Assembly: GCA_947359465.1 (NCBI GenBank)
Contig: OX375879.1
Coordinates: 120,110,557 to 120,174,556, forward strand
Reading direction: 5' to 3'
Length of the DNA stretch: 64,000 nt
Source of the DNA: Metellina segmentata
Taxonomy: Eukaryota > Arthropoda > Arachnida > Araneae > Tetragnathidae
Shown here: positions 9,279 to 20,705 of the stretch, one piece after another
Layout: each line of letters opens with the position of its first letter
Position numbering within the stretch: position 1 is the stretch's first letter
Program-made: the position numbers and the translations under genes
The notes under the pieces: model-generated
What the model saw: the letters and a program-made list of their open reading frames with translations, nothing else
The model's database searches: none
What the model was told of the DNA's origin: nothing

Positions 9279-11985
9279 ATGGTGGTGTCGGGTATGCTTG
9301 TGTTAAGAGTCATTTATCAGAAGGATTTAGGTGAATGTAAGACTTTTATTCACCACACAACACACGCTATATACAAGACAAAGAAATTAGGAAGGAACAT
9401 AGGTCCTTTTGGGATCAGATTAGAGCGAAAAGTCCTGTCCGTTCGGCTCGGATCACTGGGAGGAATGAATTAGCCACACCTTCTGTCTGCGGTGATTGGC
9501 TAAGTTAATTCGCTGAAATGTTTTCATTTGCTAAGGATTTTGATTGACACTTAACTAGTTTTATTTCGCAAACGAAAGTTTCACTTCGCGAAAACGACTG
9601 ACACATAAAAGAAAATGGATGAACTTACAGCGTCACCACTAGTGATGGGGAAAATGACTCTTTTCAGGGATCGGATCGGAACCGCTCACTCACTAAAAAG
9701 AGCTAGCTCTTTTTGATGACTCACCGCTCCTTTGAGACATATAATAATGTATATAACATATCGAAATGTATACAATATGTTTGGGCCATCGAACATCCCT
9801 CGTTGTCACGTGAGCGCATGTGTCCAGACGAAGAGGCGCCAAGCGTGCTTGAAACACCCACGCACACAACACTTGAAACACTCACTCATCCAGCAATTGC
9901 GCAGTTTACCTCTAAAATCAACAAAAGGAGGGAGACGGGGCCCGAGGACGATAGGCATTGCATGATAGGGCTGCTAAGCTGTAAAATTTTATTGCTAAGG
10001 CATAAGATGGCCCAAAACCATGTCAATTCATATAACTTTGAAATTGTCCATAAAGAATAAATTACTTTGAGGACACTTCTACTTTTGTAATTCCCGTCAT
10101 GAACCCGTTGAGATTACAGAAGTAGCAATTAAAATATCCAAACACGTTAAAAATCTCATTTTTGACCAAGAATTCTAAAAAAGTTTTCGATTTTATTGGA
10201 TAGAGTATTTATTTGACTTTCCAAAACACATTTAATTTTTTCTCTGTTAATTACTCGAAGAAGTATTAAGATTTTAATCAAGGCGGGAAAACAAGAATGG
10301 AAAACACTGGAAATGGCCGTTAAAAGGCCAAAAACATGGCAAAATCTAAATTTAAACCTTACTTTTTTTTGCAAATATAATTTTAGAAAGTTTTTTCAAA
10401 TATTTAAATGGTTTCTCTTTTGGAAATGGAGTAAACTTTTTTAAAGAGAAGGAAGAACAAAATTTTTTTACACAAAGAGCAAACGCAAGGGAGCAAGCGA
10501 TGCACTTGAAACTACCTTTAACTCTAAATTAATATTTTTGCATTATTTCCTCACTTCAAATGTTATAATACAAAAACTTATAACTGGATTCTAGTAAACT
10601 TTTGAGAGTTTGTTATTTATAATGTTGTCAAGTGAATGAACTAGAATAATTATGCTGAGTTCAAAAGTTTCTTAATTATTACTATTTATTTAAGAAGTAG
10701 GACTGTAAAACTATAAAAAATCTTCTATTCATTTTTCAATCACTTGTAAAATTGTTGTTTATTTAAATATCCTTTTATTCTAGTTCATTCCCTAGAAATA
10801 TGCATGTAGTTTATTTTGGTAGCATCATTTTTCAAATTGGTTGAATAGATTTTCATGTAGCACATTTGAAGTTTTTGACACATTTCTTTAAAATTTAATA
10901 CATAATTATCATATTTTTACAAAATTATTAATATGTACTTTTAATATTTATAGCCCATTGTGCTATTGTTTAAAACACAAAACATAAAAATATCATTAAA
11001 ATGTTTCTATACCACATTTAAAAAAAGTGTCTTGGACGTGTTTGGATACATTAAGATTTCTTTCTAAAACCACTTAGTTACCAAATGAGACTTCCTAATA
11101 ATTTAAATGATATTTTAAAATCATATAATAAAAATATTAATAATTTATTTAAGTACTTAAGATTTTTAACTATTTATTTTAAGATATAGGTATATAATAC
11201 CCTCGAATACTCGTTGTCCCAAAGATTTTCAAAATCCAAGTCCCCTCCCTGTCTTTTAATAAAATATTTTCAAAATGCCTTGTTTTGTGAAGGCAATGCA
11301 ATAAAAACGAGTTACGTTTAATTTAATTTTGTGTAGCTTTATTAAAATGATATCACTCCCGAGAAATCAAGGTTTTATTATAATTATTATATTAATGTTA
11401 AGTGAATAACATAATAACTGATAGAATATGTTTTAATAACAACCTTAAGACTAGTTTTAATTAGTGCTAAAAGGCGTGATATGACTTAAGCCATAAAAAC
11501 ACCCTTTCAATCTAAAATTGAATTAAATTTAAAAAAATAACATTTATGATAATACATAGATATTTAAAAATTTGAAACTTCAAAAAAGTAACAAAAAGCT
11601 AAGGAGCGCAAAAGAACGAATGCGGAATTGACTCTTCGAGAGCGATAGTAATCGAAAAGAGCCAAAGAGTTAACTCCTTAAAAGAATCAACTCCCAAAAG
11701 AATCAGTGAGCGCAAACGATCGAATGCGGAAATGATTCTTCGAAAGAGCCAAGTCTCGAAAAGAATCAACTCCCAAAAAGAATCACTGAGCTGGTGATCG
11801 CATGCGGAAATGACTCTTCGAGAGTGGAAGCGCTGATTGGTTAAAAAAGAGTTACCGCTCTTCAGCCCTGATTGGTTAAAAAAGAGCTATAGCTCTTTTT
11901 TGACGAATCAGCGCTCGCTCACTCCGTCAAGAGAGTTAACTCTTTGAGTCAGCTCCTGAGCGGATCGCCCATCTCTAGTCACCAC
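9279..11985 (-). repeat. 3' LTR of gypsy, split by hAT copy 1
   Basis: LTR sequence is 9279-9639 (361 bp). The insertion 9640-11977 follows, then the duplicated 8 bp at 11978-11985. Confidence 0.85.
9640..11977. mobile_element. Non-autonomous hAT, copy 1
   Basis: Starts TAGTGATGGGG and ends in the inverse of TAGAGATGGGC. A perfect 8-bp duplication GTCACCAC lies at 9632-9639 and 11978-11985. It is 2338 bp with no transposase ORF; a few ORFs near 9700-10060 look fortuitous. The ends hold short palindromic or repeated motifs (AAGAGCTAGCTCTTT, GAGTTAACTC, repeated CAACTCCCAAAAGAATCA), plausible transposase-binding sites. The centre is AT-rich and non-coding. Confidence 0.9.
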
Positions 11986-12368
11986 AGAGTAACCCTCCAG
12001 TGAGGGAACCGAACGACACAGAAAATATGCATAACATAACTGAACAAAATTAACAAAACTGAAATTTAACTACATGTGGTTATGCAAAAATATAAACATG
12101 AATGAATTCAATGTGATACAAGTAGATGTTACATAAAATGTGAGCACAGTGAGAGAGAAGTGCGATTGAAACACATTGTTACTTGAAAAGAAAAACGAAG
12201 AAATGCAAACTATATATATGGCACAATAATAAGCAAAATGTATATCAATATTAGAATACATTTAATAATAGAACTTATGAATATGTTAGCCGGTCTGGAA
12301 AGTGAACCTTCCGACCGCTTTTAGTAGTGATGGTTTGATGTAAACGAGAGTCATTGAAAGTTGACTTG
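11986..12368 (-). other. 3' untranslated part of gypsy
   Basis: Between the pol stop and the 3' LTR. A purine-rich CTGGAGGGTTACTCTG reads on the minus strand next to the LTR (11986-12001), a likely polypurine tract. No coding content. Confidence 0.45.
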
Positions 12369-12751
12369 TCAAGACTCTTCAGGTGTTGATTTATCAGAAA
12401 CGTTTGAATCAGTATCATCAGCATCACGTAAAAGATAAGCTGTTTTGACGCGATCAAGATAAACTGTTGAATGACGACCTTTCAGTTCAATAGTAATAGT
12501 TTTCTCAGATCGGTTGACCACTTTGTGGGGTCCTGTGTACGGCTGATTTAATGGAGGTTGGTTGCAGTCAGTTCTCAAGAATATGCGAGTCCATGACTTG
12601 AGGTCAGGGAGCACAAAAATGGGGCTTGTACCATGTCGAGAAACACTAATTGGGTCAAGTTTTCTCATGTTTTCTTTTAAGGTAGATACAAATGAAGTGT
12701 CCAGCGATTGTTTGTTGTCCGATAGGTTGAACATATCAGCGGGTAAAGCGG
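12369..12751 (-). pseudogene. Gypsy pol, C-terminal integrase tail
   Basis: Follows the TIR element in gypsy reading order. The segment YTGPHKVVNRSEKTITIELK and the following VYLDRVKTAYLL are the C-terminal DNA-binding tail of gypsy integrases. It joins the piece at 13614-13763, apparently with a small frameshift at the junction. Confidence 0.7.
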
Positions 12752-13613
12752 CTCAATCCCATGATAGTACTTTACGCAAGTCCAACTTGATTGGCTAGTT
12801 TCACGGGCTTGACTTCACTTGGATATCTCGCCAATCTGATTGTTGCAGTAACCATTTGATTTTGAATATGCGCGTTGTTTCGTAGAAATACAATACATAC
12901 ACTAGCGCCTCAGCGTAAGTGTCCTACAAGTTGACTCTGATTAGCTCCTCATATATATGTTGTATGGTGGTTGTTAGTAGTATTTCTTGCCAACTTATAT
13001 TAAAGGTACTTATACTTTAAAGAGCTTCTTTTCGTGAAGCAACGATGGCCTAATGGCTAAAGTCAACCACCTTCAGATTAGCGTCGGCAGCGGAGGATGA
13101 CTTCCCGCGTTCGAACCCAGCTGTCGGTAAAATTTTTAGATCCTCCAAATTATTTTTAAAAAATTCCAATTTAATTCCTTTTCATTCTAATTTACTTTTC
13201 CTAATTTTTAATACCCTTTTCATATTTTTCCAAGCTTTCGTTGATTTTACATAAATAATCTAAGAACCACTCCTGAACTCACTACCAGCTGATATTTTTC
13301 CGCCCCTCTGCCATCCCCTTTGCTTTAGGATGTTGGTGTCGTATCCACTGCTGGCTTAGGACCATTCTGATGTAACAAAAAGCATACATAAAACACTAAC
13401 TTATATAATTATTAACTTATATAATAAAAGGATACAATTTTCGGCTCCCACCTCTACCCACCCATAGCCATGGATCTGAAAAGAAAAGAAGAAAGCAGAT
13501 AGGAAGAGATAAATCGCCAACAACTATAAACCTTATTGACATACGTATCTAGGTCATGTGATCCGATTAGCCAATCAAGTTGGACTTGCGTAAAGTACTA
13601 TCATGGGATTGAG
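12752..13613. mobile_element. 862-bp element with perfect 46-bp TIRs
   Basis: 12752-12797 and 13568-13613 are exact inverse copies (46 of 46), starting CTCAATCCCATGATAGTA. It interrupts gypsy pol. The flanks are GCGG and GCGC, so a 3-bp duplication is possible but not clean. It carries a tRNA-like segment at 13043-13130 and no transposase. Family unknown. Confidence 0.8.
13043..13130 (+). repeat. tRNA-like segment (SINE head?)
   Basis: Contains an A-box-like TGGCTAAAGTC and a B-box-like CGTTCGAACCC with tRNA-like spacing, but the ends do not form a proper acceptor stem. More likely the head of a tRNA-derived SINE than a working tRNA gene. Confidence 0.4.
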
Positions 13614-13763
13614 GCGCCTGTGTAAAGTGAGAGTTTTACCGTAGACTAGTTCGGCGGATGTTGCTTGCAGGTCATTTTTATAAGACGTTCGAATACCGAG
13701 TAAAATGACGGGTAGAGTGTCTGTCCATCTCGGATTTTCATGTGCTTTTAAGGAGCTTTTCAT
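13614..13763 (-). pseudogene. Gypsy integrase, middle fragment
   Basis: Encodes the post-catalytic integrase segment (WTDTLPVILLGIRTS...ELVYGKTLTL), lying between the SINE and the 46-bp-TIR element. Present on the minus strand in the right order between 14113 and 12751. Confidence 0.75.
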
Positions 13764-13772
13764 ATGTCTGTG

Positions 13773-14112
13773 GTAATGGTAATGGTAATGGTAATTTTAG
13801 TTAACGTCGTACTAGAGCAACACAACGGGCTATTGACGACGGTCCGGAATCAGTCCCTTAAGGGAAAGATTCGAGGACAACACCTCGTCATTTTGAACCA
13901 CGGTCAGATGACGAAGCAACACCTGAGCTGGCACCCCACTCTCCAAACTTCCACGCCAACCCAACGTGAGGACTTTCGGCCACGACAGATTTAAGGTGCA
14001 CCAGCCGCCTCTACACCATACGTTTACAAACATCCATGCCCGGACCCGGATTCGAACCAGGAACCTTCCGATCTAGAAGCTAACACCTTAACCACTATAC
14101 CGGTTGGTCGGC
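13773..14112 (-). mobile_element. Full-length tRNA-derived SINE with hexamer tail
   Basis: A 12-bp duplication CATATGTCTGTG lies at 13761-13772 and 14113-14124. On the minus strand it starts GGCCGACCAACCGG. It has a polymerase III A box (TAGTGGTTAAGGTG) and B box (GGTTCGAATCC), then a roughly 240-bp unrelated body. It ends in an (ATTACC)n microsatellite, seen on the plus strand as four GGTAAT units. About eight more copies or fragments lie in this window. Confidence 0.9.
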
Positions 14113-15039
14113 CATATGTCTGTGAAAACGTTCTATTATACCATTAGCTATTGGGTGATAGGCTGTGGTACGTATTCGGTTAGAACCAGTTAGTATTTGA
14201 AGTTCTCGAAATAAAGATGATTCTAGCTGTCGTCCTTGGTCAGTTGTGATGATGGAGGGGCAACCGAAACGTGATATCCACACTGAAAATAGTGCTTTGC
14301 ACACAGTTGGAGCTTTTGAGTCGGGGATTGGAATTGCCTCTGGCCATCGTGTATAACGGTCTATTGCGGTCAGACAATAGGTATTACCATCACAAGGTGG
14401 GAGTGGGCCAACTAGATCCAGGTGAACATGTGAAAACCTAGAATCTGGTAATGTGAATGTGCCCAGTGGTGTTTTCGTGTGTTTATGTACTTTCGATCTT
14501 AGACATGGAATACAACACTTAACTTGTTCCACTATGAATTTATTCATGTGAGGCCAAACATATCGTGCACTGATCAACTTTTTTGTCGCAGAAATTCCTG
14601 GATGGGAAAGTCTGTGTAGTTGATCGAAAATGATTTTCCGATATGGTTCAGGAACAAATTGTCGAGGTTGGCCTGTTGACATGTCACAATGAAGTTGAAC
14701 ATTGAGGATTGGAATGAATGTTGATTCCAATTTTAGTGAAGAGTTATTGTTGAGTAGGGACTTTAATTCTGGATCATGCTTTTGTGAATGTGCAAACTCT
14801 TCAATATTTAGTGCAGTTGATGATACACTTTCAATTTCTATTCGTGATAAGGTGTTGGTGCCTTTGGTGTGACGAATGTCTGTGGAAAATTGAGCAATGT
14901 AGTCTAAATGACGAAATTGTCTAGGCGAACATTTGTCAGGTTTTTGTTTGAAGGCATAGATGAGTGGTTTTTGATCTGTATAAATGGTAAAGTCACGACC
15001 TTCAAGTAAATGACGGAATTTTTTTACAGATGTATACAA
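14113..15039 (-). pseudogene. Gypsy RNase H end and integrase
   Basis: Starts within RNase H ([12 protein letters not shown]) after a frameshift, with apparently shortened spacing before LSRIE. The integrase follows: an HHCC zinc site (LHRLSHPG... CCIPCLRSK), then the DDE core, with the first Asp in [10 protein letters not shown], the second in IITTDQGRQ and the Glu in [11 protein letters not shown]. All three catalytic residues remain. The SINE cuts it just after the Glu motif. It would act on element cDNA in the nucleus, but the break prevents a full protein. Confidence 0.82.
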
Positions 15040-15040
15040 C

Positions 15041-16579
15041 TCACGATCGTAGGTTGACCAATTTTTTTGACTTTAGTTTCATTGACATGAACGCAATGGG
15101 TTCCCATGCGTTGTTGTTGAGCTGCATGACTGAACCACCTATGGATAAGTCACTTGCGTCCACATAAACACTTACTTTTGCTCCAGGAATTGGGTGCCGG
15201 ATCAAAGTTGTTGTAGCAAGTGTATGTTTGGCATCTGAAAATGCCTGTTCCGCTGCCTCATTCCATTGAAGGATGTCGCAAGGTTTTGTCTGTGTGGAGC
15301 GTTTAGACTTCTTTTTGTTTTTAATACCTTCTAAAAATTTTGTTAAAGGCGCCAAAATGTGCGCGGCTTTTGGCAAAAAACGTCTATAGAAATTAACTAA
15401 TCCAAGAAACCGTCTCAATTGCGTGATTGTGGTTGGTATAGGAAAATTCGAAATGCAATCTACGCGTTGTGTTAGAGGTTGAATTCCGGATTCTGAAACT
15501 TTATAGCCTAAAAATTCAATGATAGGAACGCCAAAAATACATTTTGAAGATTTTAAACTTAAGCCATAGTGATCTAAACGTTGAAATAACAATTTGAGAT
15601 GCTCCAAATGCTCTTCGGGTGAGTGAGATGCCACTAAAATGTAATCCAAGAAAGCATAGACAAACGGGAGCTCACGAGTTACTTCATCAATAAATCTTTG
15701 GAATGTTGCAGCTGCATTACATAAACCAAATTGCATTTTTGTACTCTCAAATAAACCAAATGGAGTTATGATTGCTGTTTTGTGTACATCATCTGGATTG
15801 ATAGGAATCTGATGATAAGCCTTTATCAAATCAATACGAGAATATATGTTCGTTCCATGCAATTGAGAAGTAAAATCGAGAATATTTGGTACTCCGTATT
15901 GATCTTTAATTGTTTGCGCATTAAGATTTCGAAAATCTCCACACGGGCGCCATTCTGTTGAGTCTTTTTTAAGGACCATGTGTATAGGCGATGCGTAATT
16001 GCTCTTGGAAGGACGCATGTGACCGAGGTCAATCATACTTTGGAATTCTTCCTTTGCAATACGCAATCTATCAGGCGCAAGTCGGCGAGCTTTAGCAGTT
16101 ACAGGAGGACCAGTAGTTTGTATGTAATGTACAACAGAATGTTTAACTTCTTTATCAAGACTAGGAGGCTTAGTAATGTCAGGATATTCTCGTAAAAGAT
16201 TATGATAAATACTATCACAAGATATAGTTTTAATTGAATGGATCTCACTTTTACTTAGTTTACACGGAGAAACAAGTTTTGTTTGTGAATCAATAATTTT
16301 CTTACTCGTAAGATCAGGTAAAAAATTGAAATTGTATAAAAAATCTGCCCCTATTATTGGGGTGGAAACATTTCCCACTAAAAATGTCCATTTAAAAATT
16401 CGCCTGAGACCAAAATCCAAATTTAATATTTTTGGTGTGTATACCTGAATTGCGGAACCATTAGCTGCAGAAAGGGTCATCTGAACCGGATTTCGTCTCT
16501 GCAAATGTGTTGCTGGGGTAATTGATATATCCGAACCTGTATCGATACGAAATTGTATGTTTGTGCGCCTGTCGCACAC
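15041..16579 (-). pseudogene. Gypsy protease and reverse transcriptase
   Basis: 512 codons in one frame. A retropepsin motif (RIDTGSDIS) lies near residue 13 and IIGADFL near residue 97. RT fingers and palm follow, with the first catalytic Asp in SRIDLIKAYHQI. The expected double-Asp box reads AFLDYILVAS (Tyr codon at 15641-15643), so the second Asp is lost. RNase H starts with VYVDASDLSIGG. The frame fails near 15041-15065 in a run of A's, separating RNase H from its remainder. The enzyme would be inactive even if translated. Confidence 0.85.
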
Positions 16580-16616
16580 AAAAGGCGACGAGAGGATTTA
16601 GGCAAAGTGATTGTCG

Positions 16617-17406
16617 CCTCTATACTTGCCCGCTCTCGTTTTTTTGAACAAAATTGCAAGGTTGATTGCATTTTTTTGCTTTAGAGCCAAATTTGAAATG
16701 ATACCAACAAAGCTCATAATTTTTGTTTCTAGATTTGCTTCGCTTACGCGGATTAAGAGAACGATTTTGTTGTTGACTCTTGCCACGAGAAATTTCATCT
16801 ATCCGAATATGTAGTTTTTTTATCTTTTGCAACAAATTTCCTTCAACAGATGTAAGAGAGGGAGCAGAACAAGCACTTACCGCAAAGGGTGATACCTCCA
16901 CGATTCTATCGGCAATTTCCGCTGTTAGAGGTTATATAGCTGCAAGGACGGTTTGGACATGTGCTGGCAGATGTTGCAGAAACAGCTCGAGGATGAGCTC
17001 CTCTGGCACGTTGTGGCTTTCGGCCCGACGCAGCATGACACGCAGCAGTTCGGTAGGCTTCCGATCACCAAGCTGCTCTCCTTGCAGCAATTTCCGAATC
17101 TCCTGATGAGAAGATTCCCCGCTCCTCTTGACGAGTTCAGTCTTTAGGTGAAGATACGGATCTGTGTCATCGGGGTTCATGAGGATGTCTCGTACGAGCG
17201 ATGCTGTCTCAGGTGGAAGATGAGAGACGACGTGGTTGAACTTCGTCTGACTCTCGGTAATCGGCTTTTGGGACACCTAGTTGGAATGTTGATTCACACA
17301 TCATAAACCATAGTGCTGGATCCGAGCGATTATACATGGGGATTTTCACAGTCGAGACGACGGATACCGTTTCAGTCGGTGTCGTTATCTTTGAAAAGCG
17401 CTGCAA
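16617..17406 (-). pseudogene. Gypsy gag
   Basis: The N-terminal part (KIPMYNRSDPALWF, frame 17406-17280) is shifted relative to the capsid-like middle (LPPETASLVRDILMNP, 17276-16935). A stop codon at 16932-16934 interrupts the same frame, which then continues to a zinc-binding tail CWYHFKFGSKAKKCNQPC at about 16650-16700. That C/H arrangement is typical of this arthropod gypsy group. One frameshift and one nonsense codon disable it. Confidence 0.8.
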
Positions 17407-17619
17407 TTCGTCTTTTTATTCCCTTGGAAAATCCTTTAAAAGCAACCGATGCTAGTGGTGCAGAAGTGCATCTTTGTTGAAGAAGCGAGTAGGGAAAAGT
17501 TCTGTGGCAGAAAGTAGGTCACTGCGCCGATTTGGATGTGGGGAAAACAGCTGCTACGCTCAGCAATATATTAAGTCCTTGAAGATGTATGTTTTGCGCT
17601 TTTTCGCCGGTTCACCAAT
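17407..17619 (-). other. Gypsy leader with primer-binding-like site
   Basis: On the minus strand ATTGGTGAACCGGCG (17605-17619) directly follows the 5' LTR, in the place of the tRNA primer site. No ORF of interest. Confidence 0.5.
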
Positions 17620-20390
17620 ATGGTGGTGTCGGGTATGCTTGTGTTAAGAGTCATTTATCAGAAGGATTTAGGTGAATATAAGACTTTTATTCACCACACA
17701 ACACACGCTACATACAAGACAAAGAAATTAGGAAGGAACATAGGTCCTTTTGGGATCAGATTAGAGCGAAAAGTCCTGTCCGTTCTAGAGATGGGCGATC
17801 CGCTCAGGAGCTGACTCAAAGAGTCAGCTCTCTTGACGGAGTGAGCGAGCGCTGATTCGTCAAAAAAAAGCTATAGCTCTTTTTTAACCAATCAGGGCTG
17901 AAGAGCGGTAACTCTTTTTTAACGAATCAGCGCTTCCACTCTCGAAGAGTCATTTCCGCATGCGATCACCAGCTCAGTGATTCTTTTGGGAGTTGATTCT
18001 TTGGGAGTTGATTCTATTGAGAGTTGATTCTTTTCGGAGTTGATTCTTTACGAGAGTTGGCTCTTTCGAAGAATCATTTCCGCATTCGATCGTTTGCGCT
18101 CACTGATTCTTTTGGGAGTTGATTCTTTTGGGAGTTGATTATTTTGAGATTTAACTCTTTGGCTCTTTTCGATAACTATCGCTCTCGAAGAGTCAATTCC
18201 GCATTCGTTCTTTTGCGCTCCCTAGCTTTTTGTTACTTTTTTGAAGTTTCAAATTTTTAAATATCTATGTATTATCATAAATGTTATTTTTTTAAATTTA
18301 ATTCAATTTTAGATTGAAAGGGTGTTTTTACGGCTTAAGTCATACTACGCCTTTTAGCACTAATTAAAACTAGTCTTAAGGTTGTTATTAAAACATATTC
18401 TAACAGTTATTATGTTATTCACTTAACATTAATATAATAATTATAATAAAACCTTGATTTCTCGGGAGTGATATCATTTTAATAAAGCTACACAAAATTA
18501 AATTAAACGTAACTCGTTTTTATTGCATTGCCTTCACAAAACAAGGCATTTTGAAAATATTTTATTAAAAGACAGGGAGGGGACTTGGATTTTGAAAATC
18601 TTTGGGACAACGAGTATTCGAGGGTATTATATACCTATATCTTAAAATAAATAGTTAAAAATCTTAAGTACTTAAATAAATTATTAATATTTTTATTATT
18701 TGATTTTAAAATATCATTTAAATTATTAGGAAGTCTCATTTGGTAACTAAGTGGTTTTAGAAAGAAATCTTAATGTATCCAAACACGTCCAAGACACTTT
18801 TTTCAAATGTGGTATAGAAACATTTTAATGATATTTTTAAGTTTTGTGTTTTAAACAATAGCAATGGGCTATAAATATTAAAAGTATATATTAATAATTT
18901 TGTAAAAATATGATAATTATGTATGAAATTTTAAAGAAATGTGTCAAAAACTTCAAATGTGCTACATGAAAATCTATTCAACCAATTTGAAAAATGATGC
19001 TACCAAAATAAACTACATGCATATTTCTAGGGAATGAACTAGAATAAAAGGATATTTAAATAAACAACAATTTTACAAGTGATTGAAAAATGAATAGAAG
19101 ATTTTTTATAGTTTTAAAGTCCTACTTCTTAAATAAATAGTAATAATTTAGAAACTTTTGAACTCAGCATAATTATTCTAGTTCATTCACTTGACAACAT
19201 TATAAATAACAAACTCTCAAAAGTTTACTAGAATCCAGTTATAAGTTTTTGTATTATAACATTTGAAGTGAGGAAATAATGCAAAAATATTAATTTAGAG
19301 TAAAGGTAGTTTCAAGTGCATCGCTTGCTCCCTTGCGTTTGCTCTTTGTGTAAACAATTTTGTTCTTCCTTCTCTTTAAAAAAGTTCACTCCATTTCCAA
19401 AAGAGAAACCATTTAAATATTTGAAAAAACTTTCTAAAATTATATTTGCAAAAAAAAGTAAGGTTTAAATTTTGATTTTGCCATGTTTTTGGCCTTTTAA
19501 TGGCCATTTCCAGTGTTTTCCATTCTTACTTCTTGTTTTCCCGCCTTGATTAAAATCTTAATACTTCTTTAAGTAATTAACAGAGAAAAAAATAAATATG
19601 TTTTGGAAAGTCAAATAAATACTCTATAAAATAAAATCGAAAACTTTTTTAGAATTCTTGGTCAAAAATGAGATTTTTAACGTGTTTGGATATTTTAATT
19701 GCTACTTCTGTAATCTCAACTGATTCATGACGGGAATTACAAAAGTAGAAGTGTCCTCAAAGTAATTTATTCTTTATGGACAATTTCAAAGTTATATGAA
19801 TTGACATGGATTTGGGCCATCTTATGCCTTAGCAATTAAATTTTACAGCTTAGCAGCCCTATGCTGCAATGCCTATCGTCCTCGGTCCCCGTCTCCCTCC
19901 TTTTGTTGATTTTAGAGGTAAACTGCGCAATTGCTGGATGAGTGAGTGTTTCAAGTGTTGTGTGCGTGGGTGTTTCAAGCACGCTTGGCGCTTCTTCGTC
20001 TGGACACATGCGCTCACGTGACAATGAAGGATGTTCAATGGCCCAAACATATTGTATGCATTTCGATATGTTATATACATTATTATATATCTCAAAGGAG
20101 CGGTGAGTCATCAAAAAGAGCTAGCTCTTTTTAGTGAGTGAGCGGTTCCGATCCGATCCCTGAAAAGAGTCATTTTCCCCATCACTAGTCCGTTCGGCTC
20201 GGATCACTGGGAGGAATGAATTAGCCACACCTTCTATCTGCGGTGATTGGCTAAGTTAATTCGCTGAAATGATTTCATTTGCTAAGGATTTTGATTGACA
20301 CTTAACTAGTTTTATTTCGCAAACGAAAGTTTCACTTCGCGAAAACGACTGACACATAAAAGAAAATGGATGAACTTACAGCGTCACCAC
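17620..20390 (-). repeat. 5' LTR of gypsy, split by hAT copy 2
   Basis: LTR sequence is 17620-17785 and 20196-20390. 361 bp without the insertion and its duplication. Confidence 0.85.
17786..20187. mobile_element. Non-autonomous hAT, copy 2 (inverted relative to copy 1)
   Basis: Starts TAGAGATGGGC and ends in the inverse of TAGTGATGGGG. A perfect 8-bp duplication GTCCGTTC lies at 17778-17785 and 20188-20195. 2402 bp, closely matching copy 1 in reverse orientation along its whole length. It entered a different LTR position, so it is an independent insertion rather than an LTR copy. No transposase. Confidence 0.9.
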
Positions 20391-20396
20391 AAGGGT

Positions 20397-20499
20397 GTCT
20401 TTAATCGGAGCAGGGGTGAGATTTAGTTTTGGTTCTCACATTTAGTTCGGAGGTTTATAGCTCTGCGGCTGACGCTGCGCTTATTGTTCACTTGTTACA
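20397..20499 (-). repeat. Minus-strand LTR of old gag-type element, second part
   Basis: Continues 9072-9278 beyond the gypsy. On the minus strand it starts TGTAACAAGTGAAC, matching TGTAACGAGTGAAC at 7466. Confidence 0.65.
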
Positions 20500-20705
20500 C
20501 TACAATAAATGTTGATAAAATTGCTCTAAACATGTCGTAAAATGGCCTACAAGCAGAACTAATGAAACATCCGGAAACTGAAAATGGACTTTCCATCTGC
20601 ATGGGCATATGACACAATAAGTACATAAAAGTAGTAAGATTAATGATAGTAATAAGATTGAGTGTAAGATTAGAATATGTTGTATGAAAAACAAGGCAAG
20701 AAAAC

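Larger units (their letters stand above)
9279..20390 (-). mobile_element. Gypsy-type LTR retrotransposon with four nested insertions
   Basis: A 6-bp target duplication AAGGGT lies at 9273-9278 and 20391-20396. Both LTRs are 361 bp once their insertions are removed, and I count about four differences between them (about 1%). Gag, protease, reverse transcriptase, RNase H and integrase occur in the usual gypsy order on the minus strand. The element is now broken by two hAT copies in the LTRs, a TIR element (12752-13613), a SINE (13773-14112), a nonsense codon in gag and frameshifts. The intact LTRs date it as fairly young despite this damage. Confidence 0.9.

Noticed and set aside
9693..10060. 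Paired ORFs inside hAT copy 1, with similar ones in copy 2
   Set aside because: They recur because the transposon copies match. They are short and overlap on both strands, and copy 3 does not preserve them.
13043..13130. Functional tRNA gene
   Set aside because: A and B boxes are present but the acceptor ends do not pair, and the segment lies in a transposon.
12369..20390. An env gene in the gypsy element
   Set aside because: Only about 380 bp of non-coding DNA separates the integrase tail from the 3' LTR, so there is no room for, and no sign of, an envelope gene.
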